Below, in pieces: positions 6,233 through 12,802 of a DNA stretch of 45,561 nt. The first letter of the stretch is position 1. Every line of letters starts with the position of its first letter. The notes under the pieces were generated by a model, which worked only from the letters and a program-made list of their open reading frames with translations, made no database searches and had not been told where the DNA came from. This DNA is from a virus. A program made the translations under genes and the position numbers. The stretch is from positions 1 through 45,561 of IMG/VR virus record IMGVR_UViG_3300020123_000076. The stretch is one strand, 5' to 3'.

Positions 6233-6576
6233 TGGACGGCATCCTGCCCGAAAAAACCACCCCCGAAGCGCTGGCCGAGCATCTCGGCTGGTCGGAAAGA
6301 CGTGTGCGCTGCCTTGCAAGGCGGCTTGGCGCCTGCCGGATTTTGGGCAATCGTATGGTTCTGCTCAGGGAAGACGTGCAAACCATTCTGGAGGCTGCCA
6401 AATGCCCCTCAAGCTCTACCAGCGCGGCAAGGTCTGGCACTACCGCGGCACGGTTGCCGGAAGGCGGCTTCGAGGATCTTGTAAAACTGCGGACAAAGCC
6501 ATTGCGGCGCGTCAGATTGCCGAGATCGAGGCGCGTCAGTGGCGAGGTAATTTCGATGGACCGGCGGCGGTCCTGA
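6232..6576 (+). CDS. xis: excisionase-like helix-turn-helix protein
   Basis: A 114-residue frame starting MDGILPEKTT. Residues about 8-55 form a MerR/excisionase-type helix-turn-helix (TPEALAEHLGWSERRVRC, then ILGNRMVLLREDVQTILEA), the usual form of small recombination directionality factors. It lies immediately upstream of the integrase and overlaps it by 175 bp in another frame; that overlapping C-terminal half (from about residue 57) is low-complexity and basic. Known role of the family: bending attachment-site DNA and steering integrase toward excision. The start was chosen for its one-base overlap with the preceding stop. Confidence 0.7.
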   Translation: MDGILPEKTTPEALAEHLGWSERRVRCLARRLGACRILGNRMVLLREDVQTILEAAKCPSSSTSAARSGTTAARLPEGGFEDLVKLRTKPLRRVRLPRSRRVSGEVISMDRRRS

Positions 6577-7403
6577 CATTCACGCAGGCGGCTATTTTGT
6601 ACCGCAAGGCCGGCAAGTCGCCCCGCTATCTCGCGCCGGTCGAGGACTATCTAAAAGACATGCTCGTCAAGGACATCAACGCGGGCACGATCAAGCAAAT
6701 GGCGATCGAACTGTTCCCGAATTGCAGCGGGGCCAGCCGCAACCGGCTGGCGATAGTCCCGGCGCAAGCCATCATCAATCACGCCGCCGAATTGCAATTG
6801 TGCCCGCCGATCCGGGTCAAGCGATTTGACGAGGAAACCAAAGAGAAAATTCCGGCCACGCTGGAATGGGTCCGCGCCTTCATGGCGGCGTCGTCCCCGA
6901 ACCTCGGGGCGTTCGCGATGTTCATGTATTTTACGGGAGCCAGGCCGAGCGAAGCAATCGCCGTTCAATTGGGTGACATCGATCTAAAGGCCAAAACGGC
7001 GCTGATCCGGGAGACAAAAGGCGGCACTGAGCGAACGGCCCATCTGCCGGATCCGCTCATCGTGGCGCTTGCCAATGTGCCGAAGGTGCGCGGGCGCGGC
7101 GTGTTCGTCTATCGGGCCTATGGAGACTTTCAGAACGCCTGGGATGCGGCGATCGAGCGAGCGGGCATCAAGCGCCTCACGCCGCATTGTATGCGCCACG
7201 GGTTCGCTACGGGCCTCCTGCGGCGTGGTCTGGACGTGCTGACCGTCGCACATCTCGGCGGATGGAAAGACGCCGGCCAAGTGCTGCGAACCTACGGACA
7301 CGCGAACAAAAACCGCAAGCTGACCGATCTGCTTATTGACGCGCCAGAGACACAGCCAGCAACCAAGAATGCAAGAAAGCCATATAAAACGGGCACAACT
7401 TGA
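6402..7403 (+). CDS. int: tyrosine-family site-specific integrase
   Basis: A 333-residue tyrosine recombinase that would join phage attP to a host attB. The N-terminus (MPLKLYQRGKVWHYRG) is an arm-binding-like module, followed by a core-binding domain (about 55-140) and the catalytic domain. Visible catalytic residues are Arg181 in TGARPSE, Lys about 206 in RETKGG, His262 and Arg265 in HCMRHGFAT, Trp288 in HLGGWKD and nucleophile Tyr298 in RTYGHA, so all key positions are present. It overlaps the excisionase gene. It is the last gene of the plus-strand early operon, with the likely attP region just downstream. Confidence 0.9.
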   Translation: MPLKLYQRGKVWHYRGTVAGRRLRGSCKTADKAIAARQIAEIEARQWRGNFDGPAAVLTFTQAAILYRKAGKSPRYLAPVEDYLKDMLVKDINAGTIKQMAIELFPNCSGASRNRLAIVPAQAIINHAAELQLCPPIRVKRFDEETKEKIPATLEWVRAFMAASSPNLGAFAMFMYFTGARPSEAIAVQLGDIDLKAKTALIRETKGGTERTAHLPDPLIVALANVPKVRGRGVFVYRAYGDFQNAWDAAIERAGIKRLTPHCMRHGFATGLLRRGLDVLTVAHLGGWKDAGQVLRTYGHANKNRKLTDLLIDAPETQPATKNARKPYKTGTT

Positions 7404-7598
7404 ATTTAAGCTTTACTCGGGGTAGGAAACGACCTTAAAGTGAAAACTTCAATGTTTCAAAGGGATAAGCATTGATCGCCATGTCAGATCGGGTAAGAAA
7501 ATGCAGAACATCGTAGGAACAAGTCCGGGAAGTGACACGCTATTGACACAAGTTCGTTCACCGGGTGTTCGCTACAAAAAGGGACGGCCACGTTTCAG
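7404..7598. other. non-coding region after integrase, likely attP
   Basis: No gene is supported here. The stretch is AT-richer than its flanks and directly follows int, the usual place for attP and its arm sites. I could not recognise a tRNA 3' end or other known attachment core. A TTGACA hexamer at 7543-7548 could be a -35 element for the next gene, but no good -10 is present at the right spacing. Confidence 0.4.
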
Positions 7599-7640
7599 AT
7601 GGAAGCGGCCCCGTCCGCAGTCCTGAGCAGCGAGGGCCAC

Positions 7641-7976
7641 ATGGGCGAGATCATAAATCACGACTTCGGAAAAGAAGACCGCGAACATGCTCGCCGGCTG
7701 GCCGGGTTGCTGCAATTGCTCAAGGAACGCGACGAGGACTTGCTCGCAAATCCCGGCAAGTATTTCGCCATTGCCTCGGATAGGATAGCTGAGCAGGAAC
7801 GGCTACTGCGGGCGTTATCGGACGCCATCAAGATACCATGGTCCGTGAGCTCACAGTCGATCACCAATGAGCCGCCGAACTTCATGCCGCCCGATATAGT
7901 CAGAATTGACCGGCGCGACTACGAAGCTCTACGGGCGGTAAAGACGCTGATCCACGAATGGGATCGGCGGTTTTAA
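7641..7976 (+). CDS. hypothetical helical protein (111 aa)
   Basis: ATG 7641 (MGEIINHDFG) is preferred over the in-frame ATG at 7599 because a purine-rich stretch (GCGAGGG) precedes it. The product is mostly helical and charged (EDREHARRLAGLLQLLKER; DRIAEQERLLRALSDAIK), with a linker and a C-terminal helix. No motif recognised. It is alone on the plus strand after the attP region and convergent with the HNH gene, so it may be an independently expressed accessory gene. Confidence 0.55.
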   Translation: MGEIINHDFGKEDREHARRLAGLLQLLKERDEDLLANPGKYFAIASDRIAEQERLLRALSDAIKIPWSVSSQSITNEPPNFMPPDIVRIDRRDYEALRAVKTLIHEWDRRF

Positions 7977-7991
7977 GCGAAAAAAGCACGG

Positions 7992-8402
7992 CTAAAACGG
8001 AATATCCGACAGCGCCGAGCGATACGCCTGGACGGCAGGCACCGCCCGGATGCCGCGCCGGTTGGCCATGTTTTCCTTGTTGGTCAGCCAGCGCAACTGC
8101 GGCAAGCCGCGGTCATTGACCCGGCGGTTGTCGAGTGAATCCCCGTTCTCGTGATCGACGAAGTGTTTTTCGCTTGGCCGCAAAAGACCCATGCGCTCGG
8201 TGATGATGACCCGGTGCATCAGGACCGTGACGTTGCGCCCGCCCTCGCAGATCGAGCGCCTTGCATAGACCAGCCCGCCGTGGCGCGGGTGCGACACGGC
8301 GAAGGTCCACTTCCATTGCATCAGGAAGTCGTAGTCTTCGAGAGAGACTTTTACGATGTACTGGGTGCGGGCGCCGACGATGATCGTCGCGTGAGGCAGC
8401 AT
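7992..8402 (-). CDS. HNH endonuclease
   Basis: A 136-residue protein with a strand-helix-strand lead-in (VSLEDYDFLMQWKW, YARRS, LMHRVI) of the kind often placed before HNH modules, then the core FVDHENGDSLDNRR followed by LRWLTNKENMANR. The motif matches the HNH family: catalytic His84 in DHENGD, Asn92 and the late Asn/His position. Such nucleases act as homing or phage-exclusion enzymes or in packaging. This copy is far from the terminase genes and lies at the end of the leftward lysis-side cassette, so a homing-type role is more likely. No intron is evident. Confidence 0.75.
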   Translation of the reverse strand: MLPHATIIVGARTQYIVKVSLEDYDFLMQWKWTFAVSHPRHGGLVYARRSICEGGRNVTVLMHRVIITERMGLLRPSEKHFVDHENGDSLDNRRVNDRGLPQLRWLTNKENMANRRGIRAVPAVQAYRSALSDIPF

Positions 8403-8423
8403 CGGCGCGGCGCAGTTCGATTG

Positions 8424-8576
8424 TCAGTGACCGTTCATCGGGCCGGGACCCCACGGACCCCCGAGCAATGGGTAGCCCTTCCAATGGCGCGTTTTCCAGA
8501 ACCAGCGGGCGGTGAGGAATATGGGAAACGCTACCGTGACGGCGCCGATCAGGGCGAGGGGGTAGAGGAGGGTCAT
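8424..8576 (-). CDS. 50-aa membrane protein
   Basis: A short minus-strand gene with GGAG eight bases upstream of its ATG. The product starts MTLLYPLALI, has one transmembrane helix (about 5-22), a W-rich juxtamembrane stretch (RWFWKTRHWKGY) and a Gly/Pro-rich tail. It lies between the anti-defence candidate and the HNH gene, in the same direction. Possible lysis-related or host-membrane-directed small protein; function unknown. Confidence 0.55.
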   Translation of the reverse strand: MTLLYPLALIGAVTVAFPIFLTARWFWKTRHWKGYPLLGGPWGPGPMNGH

Positions 8577-8616
8577 GGGGTCTCCGGCTCCTGCGAAGTG
8601 AATCGACGGTCACTCG

Positions 8617-8973
8617 CTAGACCTTGTGTGTTCCTTCGACGCCCCGCGCCATCCGCGCGCGGGTCCGGTGCAAAAGCCAATGCTGGGCTTCCTCGATTTT
8701 CGTGAGCGCGAGAGCGTTTTCGCGACAGGAAAACGGACCGGCTTGGAAGGCGCGCAGCCGATCAATGACGATTGCCAAAAGCGCTTCTTGCGTGACGCCG
8801 TTAACGCCGTTTTCGGCGATCGGCCCATTCTGAAAGCTGATCCGGCACGTTAGCCCCTTCGGGCTTTCGATCATATATTCGTGGTTAGCGCCGCCCGCGC
8901 CGGGTTCATCGAGAACAGTGATTTCGAGCAGATCGTTTGCCGGGTTGACCTTGTGGCCGTCGATCGTTCGCAT
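8617..8973 (-). CDS. putative Acb2/Tad1-like cyclic-nucleotide sponge (anti-CBASS/anti-Thoeris)
   Basis: A 118-residue protein. Residues 1-50 are beta-rich (MRTIDGHKVNPANDLLEITV; FQNGPIAENGVNG). Residues about 62-118 form a helical hairpin with the pattern EALLAIVIDRLRAFQAGPFS, CRENALALTKIEEAQHWL, HRTRARMARGVEGTH. From memory this ENAxAxxxxEEAxxWLxxRTxxRxxRGVxGT block is the hallmark of a widespread phage family now annotated as carrying an Acb2/Tad1 hairpin domain; characterised members are hexamers that bind and sequester cyclic di- or trinucleotides or gcADPR made by CBASS and Thoeris. The assignment is by recalled pattern only, and many members are untested. Alternative: a conserved structural small protein unrelated to defence. 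Confidence 0.55.
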   Translation of the reverse strand: MRTIDGHKVNPANDLLEITVLDEPGAGGANHEYMIESPKGLTCRISFQNGPIAENGVNGVTQEALLAIVIDRLRAFQAGPFSCRENALALTKIEEAQHWLLHRTRARMARGVEGTHKV

Positions 8974-9155
8974 ATTAGCTTCTCCTTTTGAGAAAGCTTG
9001 GATTTGCCGGCGGCCGGCCGGCGCGGGTTTTGGTTTTGAGGAATCAAGTGAAGCTGTGGACTATTCACAGCGAGCGCTCGGCTTCTTCCATCCGTGCGCT
9101 GGCTTGGGTGTATCGGGCGTGCTAGTTTGTTGGACTCTTCAAGTGGAGCCCGCCG
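8974..9155. other. divergent intergenic region
   Basis: This separates the leftward Acb2/Tad1-like gene from the rightward zinc-ribbon gene. It contains a GC-rich palindromic patch (GCCGGCCGGC) and probably promoters for both genes; I could not define their -10/-35 elements. The leftward gene has GAGAAGC before its ATG. Confidence 0.3.
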
Positions 9156-9386
9156 ATGATCAGAAAAGAGGGCGTGCGGATCGTCATCACCTGCGACGGC
9201 TGCGGTCAGGTCCGCATGGATCAGGAAGGCCAGCGCGCCAGGTGGCGGCCCTACCCTGCGGTCTGGAAAGAAGCGCAGGCTGCGGGATGGAGCGCGAAGA
9301 AAAAGCCGCAGGTCAGCGATTACGACCACTTCTGCGCGGACTGCAACGCAGGCGCAGACCACGTTAAGAAAATCGATTTTAATTAA
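9156..9386 (+). CDS. zinc-ribbon-like small protein (76 aa)
   Basis: Starts MIRKEGVRIV after GTGGAG. CDGCG near residue 13 and CADCN near residue 60 form two CxxC pairs separated by about 45 residues, consistent with one zinc ribbon. The middle is W-rich (ARWRPYPAVWKEAQAAGW). Similar short two-knuckle proteins are common in phages and are usually of unknown role. It is alone on the plus strand, convergent with the 9404-9613 gene. Confidence 0.6.
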   Translation: MIRKEGVRIVITCDGCGQVRMDQEGQRARWRPYPAVWKEAQAAGWSAKKKPQVSDYDHFCADCNAGADHVKKIDFN

Positions 9387-9403
9387 TTGCTGAAAACGTT
9401 ACG

Positions 9404-9613
9404 TCATGCTGCCCGGCCGATTGAGCGATGCGACCCGTCAAGCTGCCACAGCCACGCGTAAGGACCGTCTTCCGTATCAAAGCAGGCGTGATGGGTTTTC
9501 GGCAGATCAAACACGCGAAACGAGAGGTCGGGACGATCAAGCTCAACCATGCGCCGCGCGCCCAACGCGCGCGCAAGAGCGGCGCTGCACGTCACCTTGA
9601 ACAGAGACTCCAT
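9404..9613 (-). CDS. small conserved-looking protein (69 aa)
   Basis: Starts MESLFKVTCS with AGGA a few bases upstream, five bases after the previous gene's stop. The sequence (ARALGARRMVELDRPDLSFRVFDLPKTHH) is protein-like, with good codon use, and contains no membrane segment. It is the last member of the tightly packed leftward cassette beginning at 13557. Function unknown. Confidence 0.55.
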   Translation of the reverse strand: MESLFKVTCSAALARALGARRMVELDRPDLSFRVFDLPKTHHACFDTEDGPYAWLWQLDGSHRSIGRAA

Positions 9614-9617
9614 GATC

Positions 9618-9998
9618 CTACGTCATGCTCCCCGGCATGAAGCAGCGGATTGCGGTTGCGCCATAGAGCTTGAACGGCCACACCATGGTGCGCCCGGCCC
9701 GGTTCGGCTCGGTGATCACGGCATCGTCGGGCACGTCGATCCAGCCTTCCTCGAGCCGGACCCGATAGTGCCCGTCCTTGGTTTCCCAGTCGGGATCGGC
9801 GACCGCGACGCCATCGGCGAACGAGCAGCACAGTCCCTTGCCGCTTGCGAGATGATCGAACCAGCTATTCAATTCGGGATGGCTTAAGTCATGGGCCTTG
9901 GCCCTGGTGCTGACCGCTGCCAAAAAAACGGCAAACGCCAGCGCCATGACGAGCAGGATCAGTGCGAAGGTCGCGGCGTCGCCGGGTTTCATCTTCAT
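9618..9998 (-). CDS. membrane-anchored or secreted protein of the lysis cassette (126 aa)
   Basis: ATG 9998 (MKMKPGDAAT) follows AAGGAAAAGAAG and overlaps the previous stop by ATGA; the long upstream extension of the frame is not protein-like. Residues about 9-32 form a hydrophobic segment ending STRAKAHD, either a signal peptide or an anchor. The exported part (GLCCSFADGVAVADPDWETK, then RVRLEEGWIDVPDDAVI) looks like a small beta domain with a Cys pair. Conserved-looking, but I know of no function. Location suggests action in the periplasm during lysis or on the lysogen. Confidence 0.65.
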   Translation of the reverse strand: MKMKPGDAATFALILLVMALAFAVFLAAVSTRAKAHDLSHPELNSWFDHLASGKGLCCSFADGVAVADPDWETKDGHYRVRLEEGWIDVPDDAVITEPNRAGRTMVWPFKLYGATAIRCFMPGSMT

Positions 9999-10120
9999 TT
10001 CTTCTTTTCCTTGTCCCGTTGCCGCCGTTGCCACCAATCCTCGATACCGGCCGCCATCCCAGCGATCACGATCAGGATCGTGAAGATGCCGATGAAATAC
10101 TCCCAGTGGGCCAGGATCAA
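9995..10120 (-). CDS. 41-aa single-pass membrane protein with TTG start
   Basis: It begins at TTG 10120, overlapping the preceding TGA (TTGA), with GAGGA seven bases upstream, and ends by ATGA overlap with the next gene. The product (fMet, then LILAHWEYFIG) has one transmembrane helix (about 8-24) and a highly basic tail (DWWQRRQRDKEKKK). Double stop-start coupling is the main support. A small lysis-cassette membrane protein is likely. Confidence 0.55.
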   Translation of the reverse strand: MILAHWEYFIGIFTILIVIAGMAAGIEDWWQRRQRDKEKKK

Positions 10121-10476
10121 TGTGTCCTCGAAATCTCCGCGATGCTCTTTTTGAGGTCACGCATGTCCTCGCGGTATTCGTTGCGGAAGTCGTCGAAGTC
10201 GCCCTTGGGCAGGAAGCGCCGCTCGGTCTCAAGCTCGACGTCGTTGATCTTCTGACGCAGGCCCTTCAGCGTTTCATCGAACTGGTTTGCGAGCTCGCTC
10301 AACTTTTCTCCCACCTCATGGGTTGCCTCGGCGATGTCCTGCCCGAAGTCCCTGCGAAGGTCCTGTTCGATGTGGGCCACTTTCCAGACGCCTGCGATCA
10401 GTCCGCCGACAGCGCCGACGATCGCCCCGCCTCCCGCAAAGATGACGTGAGCCCATTCAAGGTTGATCACCGGCAT
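10117..10476 (-). CDS. membrane-anchored coiled-coil protein (119 aa)
   Basis: Starts MPVINLEWAH. Residues about 10-32 form a Gly/Ala-rich transmembrane helix (FAGGGAIVGAVGGLIAGVW), followed by about 80 residues of charged heptad-like helix (LSELANQFDETLKGLRQKIN). It lies among lysis genes, so a holin-like, pinholin-regulator or spanin-like role is possible. There is no lipobox partner, so a classical i/o-spanin pair is not shown. Alternative: membrane scaffold of unknown role. Confidence 0.6.
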   Translation of the reverse strand: MPVINLEWAHVIFAGGGAIVGAVGGLIAGVWKVAHIEQDLRRDFGQDIAEATHEVGEKLSELANQFDETLKGLRQKINDVELETERRFLPKGDFDDFRNEYREDMRDLKKSIAEISRTH

Positions 10477-10484
10477 TTCCAGTT

Positions 10485-10982
10485 CTAGCTGACGACGCCC
10501 ATCACTTGCCCGATCGCGGCAAGCGTTTTCTGATGTAGCGCCTCGTCGTAATCGACGGCCAGATGCGAGGTCTGAATGTCGCTGCGCTCGACCATGGATC
10601 CTGCAAAGATCGCATGCCCGATCGGCTCGGGCGAGAGGTTGTGATAGAGCAACAGCCGCTTGATGTTTGGTCCCGGCTGCTCGACCACGCCAGCGACCGA
10701 AGGATCGTAACAGACCGCGAGATCGACCATGCGCGGCATGACCCGGTTGCCGATCATCGTCACGTCATTGGCGCCGAGCGAATAGCCGATCAGGATCACG
10801 GCTTGATCCTGCGGCAGCCGCATGATGTCGGGCACGATCGCGGCAATCCCGGTGCGCCAGACATGCTCGGTCACGTTGGCCTTCGGCCACCACTCTTGCC
10901 GGATGCGCGAGGCGAGCTGCACCATGCCGCCGGAGGTGAAGGCATCGCCCTGGCCGTAGATCACATAGATGCGCGCGGTCAT
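10485..10982 (-). CDS. alpha/beta-hydrolase (serine esterase/lipase-like)
   Basis: A 165-residue protein. It carries the nucleophile elbow GYSLG (Ser68) after the hydrophobic strand AVILI, with Asp93 (CYDPS) and His140 (QTSHLAVDY) in the expected order for a catalytic triad. Length and fold resemble small lipases. In the middle of a lysis cassette this suggests an enzyme that breaks ester bonds in the envelope, by analogy with LysB of mycobacteriophages, though no mycolate exists in this host. It overlaps the upstream gene by four bases. No signal peptide is visible, so it would need holin release. Confidence 0.65.
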   Translation of the reverse strand: MTARIYVIYGQGDAFTSGGMVQLASRIRQEWWPKANVTEHVWRTGIAAIVPDIMRLPQDQAVILIGYSLGANDVTMIGNRVMPRMVDLAVCYDPSVAGVVEQPGPNIKRLLLYHNLSPEPIGHAIFAGSMVERSDIQTSHLAVDYDEALHQKTLAAIGQVMGVVS

Positions 10983-11269
10983 GGCGCGGCCGTGTAGCCT
11001 TCGAGGAAGGCTTTGCGCGGCGATAACGATTTGTAGCCGTCTGCGTAGACGACATAGAAATCACCTTGAATTGGCGCGTATCGAGCAAACAACAAATCGT
11101 TATCGTCGAATGTTAAGGGGGCGTAGCCCTTCTCCTTAAACGACAAAATAACCTTGCCAGGTGTCATCCGGTTTATTGTTGAAATTTGCAGCGCCCACAC
11201 TTTCTTGTGGCTCACGTAGCGCGGCATTTCGACTTGCGGGGCGTCAGCACCTTCGGATGAATCATGCAT
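10979..11269 (-). CDS. conserved phage protein (96 aa)
   Basis: Starts MHDSSEGADA and contains PRYVSHKKVWALQI, YAPLTFDDNDLLFARYAP and FYVVYADGYKSLSPRKAFLEGY. I recognise this pattern as a small conserved protein common in phages and prophages, with no known function. It overlaps the hydrolase start by four bases. Soluble; no export signal. It is less GC-rich than its neighbours. Confidence 0.65.
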   Translation of the reverse strand: MHDSSEGADAPQVEMPRYVSHKKVWALQISTINRMTPGKVILSFKEKGYAPLTFDDNDLLFARYAPIQGDFYVVYADGYKSLSPRKAFLEGYTAAP

Positions 11270-11310
11270 AGCTCAACCTTTCCTCGTTAAGTTACGGAAA
11301 TCGCATGGCG

Positions 11311-12312
11311 TCACAGCCCCAGCGGCGCGAGAAGGCCCGCCCCGGTTATCAGACTCGTTATCTTGCCGACCAGGCTTTGCGCGTTCTTCACTTCATCCTG
11401 CACCAGCGCGCCGCAGGCGTCGTTCAATGCCGGGCTTTGAATGGCAAGACGGAGAATGCGAATCTTTTCGATCACCACGATCGCGCCATCCGGCTCGCCG
11501 GCGTTGGAGGCAAGCGTCTGTTCGTCCGCAGTTAGCGCCATCGCGTCCCCTGCGGGAATGGTCCCCGACTTCGGTCCGTTGACGACCAGATCGACGATCG
11601 GCACCAGCGCTTTCGTGCACATCGCCGAGGTGTTGTCGGTCGTGGTCCCGGCCGTCGCACCGGGCGCGGAGGCCAGCGCATAGCTCTGCTTGAGATGAAG
11701 GATCAGCTTGGCGCCGCCGGCCTTGAGTACACAATGCAGATCGGCAATCGCGTCTCCCGTCGCCTTGCAGCCGCTGTCTCCAAGCTTGGCCCCGGAGCTC
11801 GGCGTTGCGGTCTCGTCGGATTGCTTCGCGGCCGCGATGTCGTTGACGATATTGCCGGTCAGCGGTTTCAGCTTGACCTGAGCCTGCGCCGGATCGCCTG
11901 CCACAAGAAAGGACAGCACGAAGGCTGCGAGCAGGATTTTCGCAACGGTTGCCTGCACCGCCGGCGGCAAGGTCGCGACCGTTTTTGCGACTTCCGCCGG
12001 CGTCAGCGTCGGGCTTTGCGCGGCAATCTGCCCCGTGGTGACCGGCGCAATGCCAGCCTGATTGAGTTTTGCGGCCTGCGCCAGAGATTTGGCTTTCAAG
12101 ACCTCGAGCTGCGACAGCACGATGGCACGGCCGTAATCGTTCCAGAACGACCAGGCAAGCCCAACCAGCACCATGCCGACCGAGACGAAAGTTTCGGTCT
12201 GGTTGGAATTGATGATGCCGTGGCCAGCCAGACTCGTGCCCGCCACCAGGAGGCCCTTTTTTATGACCCCGGTTGCCAGCGTCAGCATCATCGTCTTGGT
12301 TTTGTCGTCCAT
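11311..12312 (-). CDS. holin-like domain fused to an exported domain (333 aa)
   Basis: Residues 1 to about 85 resemble small phage holins of the Pam3-gp28 type: a helix with GVIKKGLLVAGTSLAGHG, then a transmembrane helix around FVSVGMVLVGLAW, then a charged helix. Residues about 125-145 (ILLAAFVLSFLVAGDPAQAQ) read as a second hydrophobic segment with a signal-peptidase-like AQA site. The remaining 190 residues contain several Cys and look periplasmic. The gene thus appears to be a holin joined in frame to a secreted protein. It sits between lysozyme/NlpC genes and the hydrolase. Holin identity is moderate; the fusion is read directly from one uninterrupted frame. Confidence 0.6.
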   Translation of the reverse strand: MDDKTKTMMLTLATGVIKKGLLVAGTSLAGHGIINSNQTETFVSVGMVLVGLAWSFWNDYGRAIVLSQLEVLKAKSLAQAAKLNQAGIAPVTTGQIAAQSPTLTPAEVAKTVATLPPAVQATVAKILLAAFVLSFLVAGDPAQAQVKLKPLTGNIVNDIAAAKQSDETATPSSGAKLGDSGCKATGDAIADLHCVLKAGGAKLILHLKQSYALASAPGATAGTTTDNTSAMCTKALVPIVDLVVNGPKSGTIPAGDAMALTADEQTLASNAGEPDGAIVVIEKIRILRLAIQSPALNDACGALVQDEVKNAQSLVGKITSLITGAGLLAPLGL

Positions 12313-12322
12313 GGGAAGTCTC

Positions 12323-12802
12323 CTAATGATCGATTTGAACGTGGCTGCTCAAAATCAAGAGCAGGTCGCGCGGCGAGATGTGGTGGAACGGGACCACGAG
12401 CGGCATCGGGAAATAGCCGCAGGCGCGAAGTGCTGCCGTCATCTCGGCCGAGCAGATCAGGTGATCGAACTCGTGCAGGTTGATGTCGGGAGCGGCAAAG
12501 CTGATGATCGATTTCCAGTCATAGGGCTTGCCGATGCGCTTTTCGACGTAGGCATAGAACATGTCCTCCTGCTCCGCCGTGCAGGGCAGCGGCACTAGCT
12601 TTTCCTTCAGCCCCTTCTCATTCGCATCATAGCCGATGTCGCGCGCCTGCATGCCGCCGTCCATGTGCTGGCCGATGTAGCTCTTGCCGTCGCGCGACAG
12701 GCATTCGACGTGGCTCGGCGTGAACGGCATGCAGATGCCGGCTTGGGTGCGGATCAGGCGCGACAGCGGATGGTCTGAGGTGACGAAGCGCAGCGTGATC
12801 AT
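12323..12802 (-). CDS. NlpC/P60-like (YiiX-type) cysteine hydrolase
   Basis: ATG 12802 (MITLRFVTSD) overlaps the lysozyme stop by ATGA; the longer frame to 12865 is a shadow of that gene. The 159-residue product has His31 in PFTPSHVECLSRDGKSYIG and a later Cys117 in FDHLICSAEMTAALRACGY, the order of a permuted NlpC/P60 (YiiX/BtrH) papain-like fold, with KPYDWKSIISF between. Such proteins cut peptide or amide bonds in peptidoglycan, or act on lipids. Coupling to the lysozyme gene suggests a second cell-wall or envelope activity. Confidence 0.65.
   Translation of the reverse strand: MITLRFVTSDHPLSRLIRTQAGICMPFTPSHVECLSRDGKSYIGQHMDGGMQARDIGYDANEKGLKEKLVPLPCTAEQEDMFYAYVEKRIGKPYDWKSIISFAAPDINLHEFDHLICSAEMTAALRACGYFPMPLVVPFHHISPRDLLLILSSHVQIDH

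Noticed and set aside
7404-7598. tRNA-like 3' end as attachment core
   Set aside because: No acceptor-stem/T-arm pattern or CCA-adjacent loop could be drawn from the sequence.
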